From the NCBI GenBank assembly GCA_002483265.1, contig DLHO01000005.1, forward strand, positions 47,097-111,096: 64,000 nt of DNA, given 5' to 3'. Under the pieces are notes generated by a model. That model was not told where the DNA came from. It made no database searches and saw nothing but the letters and a program-made list of their open reading frames with translations. Below, one piece after another: positions 17,161-26,182 of the stretch. A program made the position numbers and the translations under genes. The stretch comes from Flavobacteriales bacterium UBA7666 (GTDB lineage: Bacteria; Bacteroidota; Bacteroidia; Flavobacteriales_D; Crocinitomicaceae). Positions within the stretch are counted from its first letter, which is position 1. Each line of letters begins with the position of its first letter.

Positions 17161-19371
17161 TTAACGAACAATTCCAGCTTCCAATAAAGCTCTGTTGTCC
17201 TGTACATTCAATTTTTTCTGCAATGCCTGACGAGAGTAGTTAGCAATACTTCCTTTGATCTGGCTCAACATTTGCAATTTCTCCGCATCGTAGTTTTTCG
17301 CTGCAGGAGCTTTCACTGATTTGTTCACTCGGATTACATAAACTCCCGATTGACCAATAGTTGCTTTTGAAGACATTTTATCCTTCACTTTTCCTGAGAA
17401 TAATGCTCCGATTACTTCCGGCTCATAACCACCTTGTGGAATACTTGGTGAAGCAAACGTTACTTCTCCTTGTTTCACGTCTGTTTTCAATTTCTTAGCC
17501 AATGCATCCAGGTTTGTAACAGATCCGATCTTTTTCAAGATAGCATTTGCTTTTTTCTCATTCAATGCATCTGTTCTCATTCGCTCGTAAGTATCAACCA
17601 ATGCTGGCGCACCTTTTTCACGAATAGAAGAAACAATTGCAATGATCAAACGGTTGTCATCCTGAATCGGAGAAGAACATAAATCTCCAACAGCAGCCTC
17701 ATCGTTGTAAGCCAACTCTAAAATTGTCTGTGCAGCCATTTTAGTAGTAAATCCTTGTACTTTAGGTGACTCATCAAACATACGTGCAGGTCTGGAGTAG
17801 TATCCTTCTCTTCGTGCGATCGTATCAAACAAAATGATCTTATCAGCGATATCTTCTTTCTTACTCAACTCTCTGTCAATTTTAGAAAGCAAGCTGTAAG
17901 CTTTATCTTTCAAAAGCGTCTTAGTCTCTTCAGTAGCCAATAATGTTTTTTGAACCACTGCTAAAACAGGGAATCTTGAACCAGCTTTTCTATCCAATAC
18001 TTCCATAATATGGAATCCGAAATCTGTTTGAACTACTCCGATTGTTCCAACCGGTTTGTCTTTTGCAAAATCAGAGAATGGTGTTACCATTTCGTAATCC
18101 ATGAAATCTTCGTATACTCCTCCTTTATCTTTGGATCCCGGATCTTCTGAATATTTTTTCACGAACTCTTCGAAGTTTGCAGCGTTTACCACTTTCACCA
18201 AACTGTCAGCCAATTTTTTCGCAGAAGCAATTTTCTTCGTATCTCCTTTTTGTGCGCTAATCAAAATGTGACGTACTTTCATAACCGTGCTATTGAAATC
18301 AAGCACTTTTGCAATACGTGTAGTTCCATTTTCATTGTAAGGCCCAACTAACTGTCCAATTGTTGCTGTTTTGAACACAGTGTCCATCGCTGCCGGATAA
18401 GTCATTCCCTGACGTGCTTTCGGGTCTCCTTCCGGACGGAAAGTCATCATGTGACCTGCAGCATACATTCTTGGTAACTCAGAGTTTTCCAAAATGAATA
18501 GGGAATCATTTGTTGATACAGCAAATCCCTTTTTAATAATCGCTAATTCTTTATTGAATGCACTGGAATCCTTTTTAGAAGGAACAATCGTCACGTCAAA
18601 GTATTTCACATCGCGACCAGCCATTACCTGATACTTCGGCTTGTCTTTGTTTTTCTCATAGAATGCACGAACTTCTTTATCCGAAATCTTCATTTGATTG
18701 TCCGTAATATCGCGGTAAGCACCTATTACGTATGAAATCGACTTCGATTCGTTTTTAGCTAAATATTCATTTTTAGCTTCCAATTTTGTTACATAAGCAC
18801 CTTGACCTAAATACTGGAAGTATTTTTCCTGCATACGTTGAGTACGAATAGCTTCTTTCGTTCTTTTCCAACCATCGATTGCAGCAGGGTCTGTAGATTT
18901 CTCCTGATCCTGAACATATTTCTCTAATTGGGCAGCATTAAACTGACCTGTAGCTGGATCTGTAAATGCTTGTTGAATTTCCGGCAATAGGGTAAAACCA
19001 TCTTCACCATAAAGGAAAGCAGTAAACTCTTTTTCAGAAACAGCTAAACCAAGCGCTTCGTATTCACCTTTCAGGATGATTTCATCTACCGAAGCAGTCC
19101 ATGCTTTATCAGCAGATTGTTCCGCATCCTTGTCTGTATACTCTTTTTGTTGTTGTTGAAATTGTTGTCTGTCAGACATTTCAAACTGACGTAATTTTCC
19201 GTAGTATACTGCTGTATCTACTTCATTTCCGTCGATGGTACCTAATGTGCCTCTATCAGTCGAGGAACCGATTTTATCAAATAATCCGGTAAGGATAAAA
19301 GTTAAAAGAGCTAACCCTGTGATACCTACAAGCAGGTAACGCATGTTTCTAATTCTACCGATGATTGCCAT
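17161..19371 (-). CDS. PpiD/SurA-like membrane-anchored peptidyl-prolyl isomerase chaperone
   Basis: A 736-aa protein with one N-terminal transmembrane anchor (about 10-31, after MAIIGRIRNMR), so the bulk is periplasmic. A SurA_N-type helical domain follows (about 50-250, with DKAWTASVDEIILKGEYEALG and YGEDGFTLLPEI-type segments). A parvulin domain lies at about 360-460: VRHILISAQ, ANFEEFVKKYSEDPGSKDKGG and TDFGFHIMEVLDR are the canonical blocks. A long helical C-terminal part carries a second, degenerate rotamase-like region. PpiD-type proteins chaperone outer-membrane and secreted proteins emerging from SecYEG. Length and layout match Bacteroidota PpiD homologues. Confidence 0.86.
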   Translation of the reverse strand: MAIIGRIRNMRYLLVGITGLALLTFILTGLFDKIGSSTDRGTLGTIDGNEVDTAVYYGKLRQFEMSDRQQFQQQQKEYTDKDAEQSADKAWTASVDEIILKGEYEALGLAVSEKEFTAFLYGEDGFTLLPEIQQAFTDPATGQFNAAQLEKYVQDQEKSTDPAAIDGWKRTKEAIRTQRMQEKYFQYLGQGAYVTKLEAKNEYLAKNESKSISYVIGAYRDITDNQMKISDKEVRAFYEKNKDKPKYQVMAGRDVKYFDVTIVPSKKDSSAFNKELAIIKKGFAVSTNDSLFILENSELPRMYAAGHMMTFRPEGDPKARQGMTYPAAMDTVFKTATIGQLVGPYNENGTTRIAKVLDFNSTVMKVRHILISAQKGDTKKIASAKKLADSLVKVVNAANFEEFVKKYSEDPGSKDKGGVYEDFMDYEMVTPFSDFAKDKPVGTIGVVQTDFGFHIMEVLDRKAGSRFPVLAVVQKTLLATEETKTLLKDKAYSLLSKIDRELSKKEDIADKIILFDTIARREGYYSRPARMFDESPKVQGFTTKMAAQTILELAYNDEAAVGDLCSSPIQDDNRLIIAIVSSIREKGAPALVDTYERMRTDALNEKKANAILKKIGSVTNLDALAKKLKTDVKQGEVTFASPSIPQGGYEPEVIGALFSGKVKDKMSSKATIGQSGVYVIRVNKSVKAPAAKNYDAEKLQMLSQIKGSIANYSRQALQKKLNVQDNRALLEAGIVR

Positions 19372-19732
19372 TCTATATTTTCTTTTAAGGGTGCGAATAT
19401 AATCAGTTGAGCCGACTTTTTAAACCTTTCTCCTTTTTTTTGTTGTTTCTGACTCAATTATTTGTATAATCTCTTGTACTAAATTTAGATGCTACTTTAT
19501 TTTTGCAAGCAAATTTTCGTAGATTTCTCACTTATTCTGTTTTGTATAAAGGTGGGGTATCCATGCTTTATATACGGGGTAAAGTGGGAGTATCCTTACT
19601 TGATCTATATAGCACGAGCAAGATGCCCGTGCCAGCAAGTAAAGTTGGGATTGATTGCTCTTAACAAAAGTTAAAAACGTATCGGGATAAATCCGGAAGC
19701 GGAACTCTGTCGTAACTTGAAAAAAAATATCC
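19372..19732. other. Intergenic region with short repeats, no supported gene
   Basis: About 360 nt between divergent ppiD and msrA. It contains a palindrome at 19612-19632 and two similar 15-mers (AAAGGTGGGGTATCC near 19549-19563, AAAGTGGGAGTATCC near 19580-19594). A minus-strand frame through here overlaps msrA and has no coding character. Confidence 0.4.
19612..19632. repeat. Palindromic repeat (GCACGAGCA / TGCCCGTGC arms)
   Basis: A 21-nt inverted repeat with a single mismatch between arms and an AGA centre. It resembles a dispersed CACGGGC-palindrome type I recall from several bacterial genomes. No function is evident; it lies in the gap upstream of msrA. Confidence 0.45.
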
Positions 19733-20386
19733 ATGAAACACGTCATTTTCTTTTTAATAGTTACCCTTTTGTCTTTAAGTGCTTGCGGGCAGAAAAACAA
19801 AACTCCGGAAGTCAGTAAAACTCCAAAAACCAGCGCAGAACTTTCCAAATACCAAGTTGCTTACTTTGGAAGCGGTTGCTTTTGGTGTGTAGAAGCAATT
19901 TATGAATCCGTAAAAGGAGTTGCAGAAGTTGAAAGCGGTTACTCGGGCGGACATGTTGAAAATCCAAGCTATGAAGCAGTTTGCACCGGAACAACCGGCC
20001 ATGCAGAAACGGTGAAAATCTATTACGATTCAACCCTTGTTTCTTATGATGATTTGTTGAAAGTTTTTTACGATTCGCATGATCCTACCACCGCAAACCG
20101 ACAAGGCCCGGATGCAGGAACACAATACCGTTCGGCTATTTTTTATCAGAACAACTACGAACGCGATCACGCAAAGGCGTATATCCAGAAATTGTTGTTG
20201 GAGAAGAAATTTCCTTCCATCACTACCGAAGTTGTAAAGTACACGGCTTTTTACAAAGCAGAAGAATACCATCAAAACTTCGAGTGCCGAAATCCGAATA
20301 ACGGATATGTGCAAGCAGTTTCCCAACCAAGATTGGAGCAGTTTAAGATTAAGGCTCCGGAAATGTTGAAAACGGAAAAGAAATAA
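19733..20386 (+). CDS. msrA: Peptide-methionine (S)-S-oxide reductase, lipoprotein form
   Basis: A 217-aa protein that reduces methionine-S-sulfoxide in oxidised proteins. The active site GSGCFWCVEA gives catalytic Cys49 (and Cys52), and GYSGGHVENPSYEAVCTGTTGHAE is the family block, cited here as GYSGG and TGHAE. An EYHQNFE segment near the C-terminus is also canonical. The N-terminus is a lipoprotein signal (MKHVIFFLIVTLLSLSAC, Cys18) with a short linker, so the enzyme is predicted to be envelope-anchored and to repair periplasmic or surface proteins. The single domain has no MsrB fusion. Confidence 0.92.
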   Translation: MKHVIFFLIVTLLSLSACGQKNKTPEVSKTPKTSAELSKYQVAYFGSGCFWCVEAIYESVKGVAEVESGYSGGHVENPSYEAVCTGTTGHAETVKIYYDSTLVSYDDLLKVFYDSHDPTTANRQGPDAGTQYRSAIFYQNNYERDHAKAYIQKLLLEKKFPSITTEVVKYTAFYKAEEYHQNFECRNPNNGYVQAVSQPRLEQFKIKAPEMLKTEKK

Positions 20387-20393
20387 TTATAGG

Positions 20394-20431
20394 AACCAGT
20401 AGGCACGCGATTAATAGTATGTCTACTGGTT
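20394..20431. terminator. Hairpin between convergent msrA and lipoprotein gene
   Basis: Arms AACCAGTAG / CTACTGGTT enclose a loop of about 20 nt, directly abutting the stop codon of the minus-strand gene at 20432. T-rich on the right side. Confidence 0.55.
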
Positions 20432-21034
20432 TTACGGTTTATACTTATTCATAAAAAAGTAGCTTTTTGCTTCGCCATTCTGCTTTTCCACATGTAGGAA
20501 CGCAATTTGTGACTCAGGAAATTTCCTTCTGTACTCGAATACAATCCTTAGATTTTTAATTTTGTTCCAAGCTAGATTTACCTCATCTTCATAATATGGA
20601 TATCTAATGAAATCAATTTTTGAAGTATCTAAAACAGTCGCGTAAACTTCATTCTTTTTTAATTGATTACCCGGAATAGAATCAATAAATGTATCCGAAT
20701 AATACTCTGAAAACTTTGGAAAATCAACAACTCGATACCCATCTAGAATATCTTGTGCAAAAGAACCGTAAAGTCCTACTCCTGGCATATAAATAGAAAT
20801 ATTATAGTAACCATTACCAAATTCTGCCAGAGTATATGCAGGTGATTTCTTTAAACTTGACGATGGAAACTGATCTTCTTTGTATTCCATGGCACATTCT
20901 ACGGAATCCGAAACTACTAAAATTAAAAATTCTCCTTTTGAAACGGATTCTGAAGCATGATGTGTTTCTTTCTTTTTGCAGGAACTGAAAATTAATGGAA
21001 GTAATAAAACGATCAGGATGGTTAAATTTTTCAT
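20432..21034 (-). CDS. Lipoprotein of unknown function
   Basis: A 200-aa protein with a clear lipoprotein signal (MKNLTILIVLLLPLIFSSC, then KKKETHH). The mature part is mixed alpha/beta and acidic, with no motif I recognise; a YYEDEVNLAWNKIKNLRIVF stretch near residue 150 is the most conserved-looking segment. It lies between msrA (convergent) and the DUF255 gene, whose stop is about 30 nt upstream of it on the same strand, so cotranscription with the DUF255 gene is possible. Confidence 0.6.
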   Translation of the reverse strand: MKNLTILIVLLLPLIFSSCKKKETHHASESVSKGEFLILVVSDSVECAMEYKEDQFPSSSLKKSPAYTLAEFGNGYYNISIYMPGVGLYGSFAQDILDGYRVVDFPKFSEYYSDTFIDSIPGNQLKKNEVYATVLDTSKIDFIRYPYYEDEVNLAWNKIKNLRIVFEYRRKFPESQIAFLHVEKQNGEAKSYFFMNKYKP

Positions 21035-21066
21035 CTAGTGGAATTTGTCGATAAATGTACTGTTAT

Positions 21067-23025
21067 TTAATTCAAATTCTCCAAATAATCCTCCACTTCC
21101 CGCACATGAACCATTGGAATTGAACACAATCCGGCAGCGCAAACTGTTGCTTCCGAATCATTGGAATAACGCACCAGTAAAAACGGTGAACTTTGTTTTC
21201 GGAAAATATTCCAGTCGGCAGTTTTTGGGATTGTGAGCAGACGAACTTCTTTTTGGAAACGCAGCAATAAAAGTGCCCAATTGGAATAACCGGAACCATA
21301 TTGTTCCATTCCATCAATTACGTTTTGAAGCATTTGCTTTGCTTTTGCTTCGTAATCCAGATTATCTACCAACAACGAAAGTGTTAAGAGGTTATTCGCC
21401 ATGATGCTGTTTGTAGACGGAATCACATTGTCATTGATTTCCATTTTGCGTGCAATCAAATCGTGGTCGTCTGCTGTGAAATAGAACATTCCGGATTGTT
21501 TGTCATAGAAATGTTTTATCGTATAACTGCATAATTCCTGAGCGAAATTCAACTCTTCCTCATCGCCCGTAATTTGGTAAAGCGAAAGAAAAGCTTGAAT
21601 GCTCGTTGCATAATCATCCAAAAATCCGGTGATGAATGATCGTCCGTTCTGTCTGGTATGGAATAGTTGGAAATCACTTGTTGCTTGATATTTCCGAAGC
21701 CACTTGGCAACCTGTAATGCCAGTTTCAGGTAGGAATGATCTTCCGTTGCTTTAAATGCTTCCAGCAAACCTGTTAGCGTCAGTGCATTCCAGGCAGTTA
21801 AACATTTCGTATCTGTAACCGGTGCAATCCGTTTTTTGCGAATGTGCAATAAGGTGTCTAACTGGTTTTGAATCTTTGCAGCATCAACAGACGGATTCGT
21901 TTTACAAAACTCTTCCCAGGTTTCGTTCCTTACTAAAACCCATTGCTGATGTTCCCAATACCCCTTGTTTCCGGGATTATAAAACTTCCAGAACCACGAT
22001 GCATTTTCGCCCAGTGCAGCTTCAATTTCTTCTTTTGTCCATACATAATACTTCCCTTCTACTCCTTCTGAATCGGCATCTTGGGCTGCAAACAAACCAC
22101 CTTCCTCACTTTGCATTTCACGCTCAAGCCATCCAAGTGTTTGATCTAATATGCGTTTATATTCCGGAATTTTTGTTTGAGCGTAAGCTTGGGCATATAC
22201 ATTCAGCAACTGCCCGTTATCATAAAGCATTTTCTCAAAATGAGGGATTTTCCACAACAAATCAACTGAATATCGCGAAAAACCACCACCAACCTGATCG
22301 TAGATTCCGCCCAATGCCATTTTATGCAAGGTTAGACTCACATACTTTTGGATGTCTTCTTTCTTTTCTAAAATCCCGTAATGCAGTAAAAATTCCAGAT
22401 TGCTTGGAAGCGGAAATTTAGGTGCTGTCGTTGGTCCACCTTCCACCATGTCCATTCTGGACTGCCATCTTCGAACCAACTCCCATAACTTATCTTCGGG
22501 AAAAGGTGAGACCGGTTCTGCAACAGTTATCAAATCTGATTGCTGTACGCCATCGGAAAGCTCTTTGGCATATTCCAAGACTTTTTCAGGTTCCGATGTA
22601 TAGGTATGATTCAAGGATTTCAATACATGCATCCATTGTTCCTTTGGAAAATAGGTTCCACCATAAATCGGTTGTCCATTCGGAATTGTGAAACAGTTTA
22701 AAGGCCATCCGCCACGTTGTGTCATTAACTGAACTGCGGTCATATAGACCTGATCCACATCCGGGCGTTCCTCCCGATCAACCTTGATACAAACAAAATA
22801 CTTATTCATCAACGCAGCCACTTCTTCGTCTTCAAAACATTCGTGTTCCATAACGTGGCACCAATGACAAGCAGAATAGCCAACGGAAACGAGCACCAAT
22901 TTCTGCTCTTTTTCAGCTCTTTCAAAAGCTTCCTTCGACCAGGGAACCCAATTTACCGGATTGTGTGCATGCTGCTGTAAATAAAGACTGCTTTCGTGAA
23001 TGAGTTCGTTTGTGTACTGTTCCAT
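21067..23025 (-). CDS. Thioredoxin-domain protein, DUF255 / YyaL family
   Basis: A 652-aa cytosolic protein. The N-terminal domain (about 1-165) is the DUF255 thioredoxin-like fold: LYLQQHAHNPVNWVPW, then SACHWCHVM with a C-x-x-C pair near residue 52, and YGGTYFP. The remainder is an (alpha/alpha)6-barrel-like region as in N-acylglucosamine 2-epimerases (WKIPHFEKMLYDNGQLL, AQDADSEGVEGKYYVWT, FLDDYATSIQAFL). This is the same layout as human SPATA20 and Bacillus YyaL. The biochemical role is not established; the motifs suggest redox activity combined with sugar or glycan binding, which is inference. Length is normal for the family. Confidence 0.88.
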   Translation of the reverse strand: MEQYTNELIHESSLYLQQHAHNPVNWVPWSKEAFERAEKEQKLVLVSVGYSACHWCHVMEHECFEDEEVAALMNKYFVCIKVDREERPDVDQVYMTAVQLMTQRGGWPLNCFTIPNGQPIYGGTYFPKEQWMHVLKSLNHTYTSEPEKVLEYAKELSDGVQQSDLITVAEPVSPFPEDKLWELVRRWQSRMDMVEGGPTTAPKFPLPSNLEFLLHYGILEKKEDIQKYVSLTLHKMALGGIYDQVGGGFSRYSVDLLWKIPHFEKMLYDNGQLLNVYAQAYAQTKIPEYKRILDQTLGWLEREMQSEEGGLFAAQDADSEGVEGKYYVWTKEEIEAALGENASWFWKFYNPGNKGYWEHQQWVLVRNETWEEFCKTNPSVDAAKIQNQLDTLLHIRKKRIAPVTDTKCLTAWNALTLTGLLEAFKATEDHSYLKLALQVAKWLRKYQATSDFQLFHTRQNGRSFITGFLDDYATSIQAFLSLYQITGDEEELNFAQELCSYTIKHFYDKQSGMFYFTADDHDLIARKMEINDNVIPSTNSIMANNLLTLSLLVDNLDYEAKAKQMLQNVIDGMEQYGSGYSNWALLLLRFQKEVRLLTIPKTADWNIFRKQSSPFLLVRYSNDSEATVCAAGLCSIPMVHVREVEDYLENLN

Positions 23026-23333
23026 AAGATAAAGTTACGAATAGTCATGGAATTTCTCCCACGGAGGTACACGGAGGAACACAGAAGTAAATAGATTAGA
23101 TTTCATCTTATAAAATCAAGCCCTTTATTTGATTGAACCTAAATACTCTTCATACAAATCAGAGCACAAAACCTCCGTGTTCTTCAGTGCCCGTCCGTGG
23201 GAAATATGAAAGTATTGTGCTTTTGAATAGCCTTAGGTGTGAACAACAAATAATCCCCAAATCAAGGCAGATAATAAACAAACATTGGTCTATTCCCAAT
23301 TTGGATTAATTTTGTAGCTCAATTTTAACGTAA
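23026..23333. repeat. Intergenic region with imperfect long inverted repeat
   Basis: Arms at about 23051-23085 (contains CCCACGGAGGTACACGGAGG) and 23172-23206 (contains CCTCCGTGTTCTTCAGTG and CCGTCCGTGGG) pair imperfectly over about 33 nt and flank about 86 nt of AT-rich DNA. The CACGGAGG motif is also a short direct repeat within the left arm. It looks like a decayed dispersed palindromic element. The promoter of the downstream SGNH gene lies at 23284-23314. Confidence 0.6.
23284..23314 (+). promoter_or_regulatory. Promoter of the SGNH-MBOAT cassette
   Basis: ATTG at 23284-23287, a 19-nt spacer and TAATTTTG at 23307-23314 match the Bacteroidota TTTG-N19-TAnnTTTG consensus with one mismatch. 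Predicted transcription start is near 23320, giving a leader of about 13 nt to the GTG at 23334. This supports that unusual start codon. Confidence 0.6.
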
Positions 23334-24809
23334 GTGAAGCAATTACAACCTTTTCATGTTTTGATGTACCTTGCCGGGATTCTAGTATTATTAACCGGTA
23401 TTAGTTTTTTAGTTAAAGGAGATAAAATCGATTTGTTCGGTCTGGACGTTCAGTTTCTTACATTCAACGACGCGTTAACCCCGCCAAAACCGGTAGAAAA
23501 GAAAGACATTACCAATATAGTTAAGGTTGACACGCTAAATATTGAAGGTGTTTCAGCGGATACAACGATCAAAAACACCTTCGAATCGGACGGAAAAATG
23601 GGCGCTCCGGCAGGTGGAACTTTATCTGCGGAAGCTGCAACAAGTCTTCAATTCAACGAAAAGGGTCAAGAAGCGCTTCATACCTTCTTCGAGAAACTGG
23701 ATGGTGCAGCGAAAGGAAAAAAAGTCCGCATATTGCATTACGGAGATTCTCAAATTGAAGGAGACCGCATGACGTCTTATATTCGTCAACGCCTGCAAAC
23801 ACAATTCGGAGGGTTTGGTCCGGGAACAATTCCTGCCAAGAATGAATACAACACCATCACTTTCAAGCAAACTTGTTCCCCCAATTTTAGTCGTTATACC
23901 GCTTTCGGTGGTGCCAGTCTGAAATCCAGGAAATACGGTTCAATGAATACTGCTGCCCGATTCACTCCGGAAATGGATAGTTTACAAATGGCAGCTTCGA
24001 CCAGTATTAAAGAAGCATTTATTGAGATTGAACCAACTAAAACAGCTTATTCACGTGCAAGGACGTATAACAATGCGAAAATGTTCTACGCGAGCTGCTA
24101 TGCCCCTTGCAAGATCAAAGTCTATAGCGGAACCACATTGGTTCACGAAGACAGTTTGGAAAACGACGGAAAATACCATGTGCTTTCATTGGAATTCCCT
24201 TCTACTCCAAGCAAATTACGTTACGAATTCTCTGCATCAGCTAGTCCTACAATTATTGGCTTCTCACTAGAGAGTGATTATGGAGTGATGGTTGACAATA
24301 TCGGAATGCGTGGTTCAAGCGGAACATTTTTCGGGAAAATCGATCACAATGCAGCAGCCAAAATGTATGCGGACCTCAATGTAGAAATGGTTATTATGCA
24401 ATTCGGAGGAAATGGAGTTCCATACATGAATGATTCTTCGTCAGTTCGCAGATATGCAAAGCAGTTCAAAGGTCAATTGTATACCCTGAAAAAATTACGT
24501 CCATCTGCTTCAATTATTGTAATCGGGCCAAGTGATATGTCTATGCAAAGTCTGGCTGGACGCGTTACCTATAAAATGCTTCCATTCCTTGTGGAGGAAA
24601 TGACGCGCGTTTCGAAGGATGTTGGTGCCTGTTATTGGGATCTTTTCAGTGCAATGGGTGGAGAAAATTCCATGCCTAGCTGGGTTGAAAAAGGTTTAGC
24701 CGGAAATGATTATATCCACTTCACGAATCGGGGAGCAAGCATTGCATCACAACTCTTTTTTGATGCCTTTGCAGCAGAGTATGTCAAATGGAAACAAGGA
24801 GCTCAATAA
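23334..24809 (+). CDS. Membrane-anchored SGNH-type protein, first of O-acetylation cassette
   Basis: A 491-aa protein starting at a GTG, with one N-terminal membrane anchor (about 8-28, HVLMYLAGILVLLTGISFLV). SGNH elements: block I ILHYGDSQIEGDRM with Ser139, a block III-like MQFGGNGVPY, and DYIHFTNRG with Asp459 and His462. The Ser-Asp-His set is complete. SGNH proteins beside MBOAT genes (AlgJ/AlgX, PatB and similar) move acetyl groups onto extracytoplasmic glycans, so a periplasmic acetyl-transfer or esterase role is inferred. The next gene, 7-22 nt away, encodes a second SGNH-type protein and then an MBOAT protein. The alternative start ATG at 23364 would cut into the membrane segment. 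Confidence 0.78.
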   Translation: MKQLQPFHVLMYLAGILVLLTGISFLVKGDKIDLFGLDVQFLTFNDALTPPKPVEKKDITNIVKVDTLNIEGVSADTTIKNTFESDGKMGAPAGGTLSAEAATSLQFNEKGQEALHTFFEKLDGAAKGKKVRILHYGDSQIEGDRMTSYIRQRLQTQFGGFGPGTIPAKNEYNTITFKQTCSPNFSRYTAFGGASLKSRKYGSMNTAARFTPEMDSLQMAASTSIKEAFIEIEPTKTAYSRARTYNNAKMFYASCYAPCKIKVYSGTTLVHEDSLENDGKYHVLSLEFPSTPSKLRYEFSASASPTIIGFSLESDYGVMVDNIGMRGSSGTFFGKIDHNAAAKMYADLNVEMVIMQFGGNGVPYMNDSSSVRRYAKQFKGQLYTLKKLRPSASIIVIGPSDMSMQSLAGRVTYKMLPFLVEEMTRVSKDVGACYWDLFSAMGGENSMPSWVEKGLAGNDYIHFTNRGASIASQLFFDAFAAEYVKWKQGAQ

Positions 24810-24831
24810 AAACGGCATGTTCGTTGCTCAA

Positions 24832-26163
24832 ATGAAATATTGGATGAAGTTTAGTTTTTATACCGCATTTTTAATTGCCTCTCTTATTGCCTGCAACAGT
24901 CAGTCGCAAGTAGAAATCATGCGTGAAAAAACTCCACTGGATACCTATGCTTATCCCAATTTTCATCACCTCGACACGAATTTAAAACACCGCTATCCCT
25001 TTATCAATTTTGAAAACAATTGTTTTCGGTTTTACAGTCCGCAAAGCACCAATTGGGAGCATCTTTTTCAGGATTTCAGAAACATGATCACTGAAAAGAA
25101 TTGCAAATTGAATTTTTACCACATTGGAGGGTCACATCTTCAGGCAGATGTTTACACACACGATATCCGAACTTATTTACAAACCCATTGGCTGGATATT
25201 CCGGGTGAGCGCGGTTTGATCTTTCCTTTTGACCTTGCAAACACCAATAATCCGTGGAATTACGAGTTTCATTCCAGAAATCATTGGACAACTTACAGAA
25301 GTGTAAATTTCAACCGCCCTGAAGGAATTGATTTCGGACTGCTTGGTGCAGTAGTTGAAACCACCGATTCCATTGTGGAAATTACATTCAATTACGACAA
25401 AACAGACGTGAAACCCGGATTTACGCGGCTCCGCGTTTACCACAACAAGGGAACATTTCCATATGAATTGAATTTTGGTCCGGATGAGATCCTGATCGTA
25501 AACAAATTCCGTAACGAAACCTTAGGTTATACTGAAACTGTTTTTACGGATCCTGTAGACACATTCAACCTGCAGTTTACGCGATTAATAGCTGGGCCTT
25601 ACCGTTTACAGCTCAATGCATTTCAGCTGAGTAATGCTTCGCCGGGAGTTTCCTATACAGCTATCGGAATTAATGGTGCAGGATTGTATACCTATCTTGC
25701 CAACAAGAACTTTGAAGAGCAGTTAAAAGAATCACCCCCTGATTTCTTTGCATTTTCAGTTGGAACCAATGATGCGAATGTTCCCTACGGATCGTTTAAT
25801 CCGGAAGTGTATAAACGCAACCTGGAAAGCATGATGCTAAAAGTTCTGGCAGCTAACCCGGATTGTGCTATTCTGCTTACAGTTCCTAATGACGCCGGTT
25901 ATAGAAAGAAATACCTCAATAAAAATGTGGCTCGTGAACGAGATGTAATCATTGAATTGGCAAGAAAATACCAATGTCCTGTTTGGGATTTGTACGGAAT
26001 TATGGGCGAACTGGGCTCTTCCCGCATATGGAAAGCAGCAGGGCTCATGCGCGGTGATTTAGTTCATTTTACAGCACCGGGCTATCACTTGAAAGCGGAT
26101 CTTTTTGTAGATGCTTTTGAAAAGTGGCTGGAACAAATGGGAAAAAGAAAATACATCAATTAA
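24832..26163 (+). CDS. SGNH-type lipoprotein, second of O-acetylation cassette
   Basis: A 443-aa lipoprotein (MKYWMKFSFYTAFLIASLIAC, then NSQ); starts at 24817 or 24841 also fit. Block I is divergent: FYHIGGSHLQADVYT, with Gly-Ser instead of Gly-Asp-Ser. Block III is FSVGTNDANVPYG, and the last block LVHFTAPGYHLKA has the D-x-x-H pair (GDLVH). Replacement of the Asp in GDS may alter but not abolish activity. It sits 19 nt before the MBOAT gene, in the same orientation as its SGNH relative upstream, forming one transcription unit. The two SGNH proteins share overall order of blocks but little sequence, so they probably have distinct steps or partners. Confidence 0.76.
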   Translation: MKYWMKFSFYTAFLIASLIACNSQSQVEIMREKTPLDTYAYPNFHHLDTNLKHRYPFINFENNCFRFYSPQSTNWEHLFQDFRNMITEKNCKLNFYHIGGSHLQADVYTHDIRTYLQTHWLDIPGERGLIFPFDLANTNNPWNYEFHSRNHWTTYRSVNFNRPEGIDFGLLGAVVETTDSIVEITFNYDKTDVKPGFTRLRVYHNKGTFPYELNFGPDEILIVNKFRNETLGYTETVFTDPVDTFNLQFTRLIAGPYRLQLNAFQLSNASPGVSYTAIGINGAGLYTYLANKNFEEQLKESPPDFFAFSVGTNDANVPYGSFNPEVYKRNLESMMLKVLAANPDCAILLTVPNDAGYRKKYLNKNVARERDVIIELARKYQCPVWDLYGIMGELGSSRIWKAAGLMRGDLVHFTAPGYHLKADLFVDAFEKWLEQMGKRKYIN

Positions 26164-26182
26164 AAAACAGCTTAGGGTCTTT

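Noticed and set aside
19528..19848. 106-codon minus-strand frame across the ppiD-msrA gap
   Set aside because: It runs through palindromic and repeat sequence into the msrA N-terminus in antisense; composition is not protein-like.
21822..22421. 199-codon plus-strand reading frame inside the DUF255 gene
   Set aside because: It is entirely antisense to a gene with clear family motifs, has a Cys/His-rich and low-complexity composition, and no promoter or homologous pattern.
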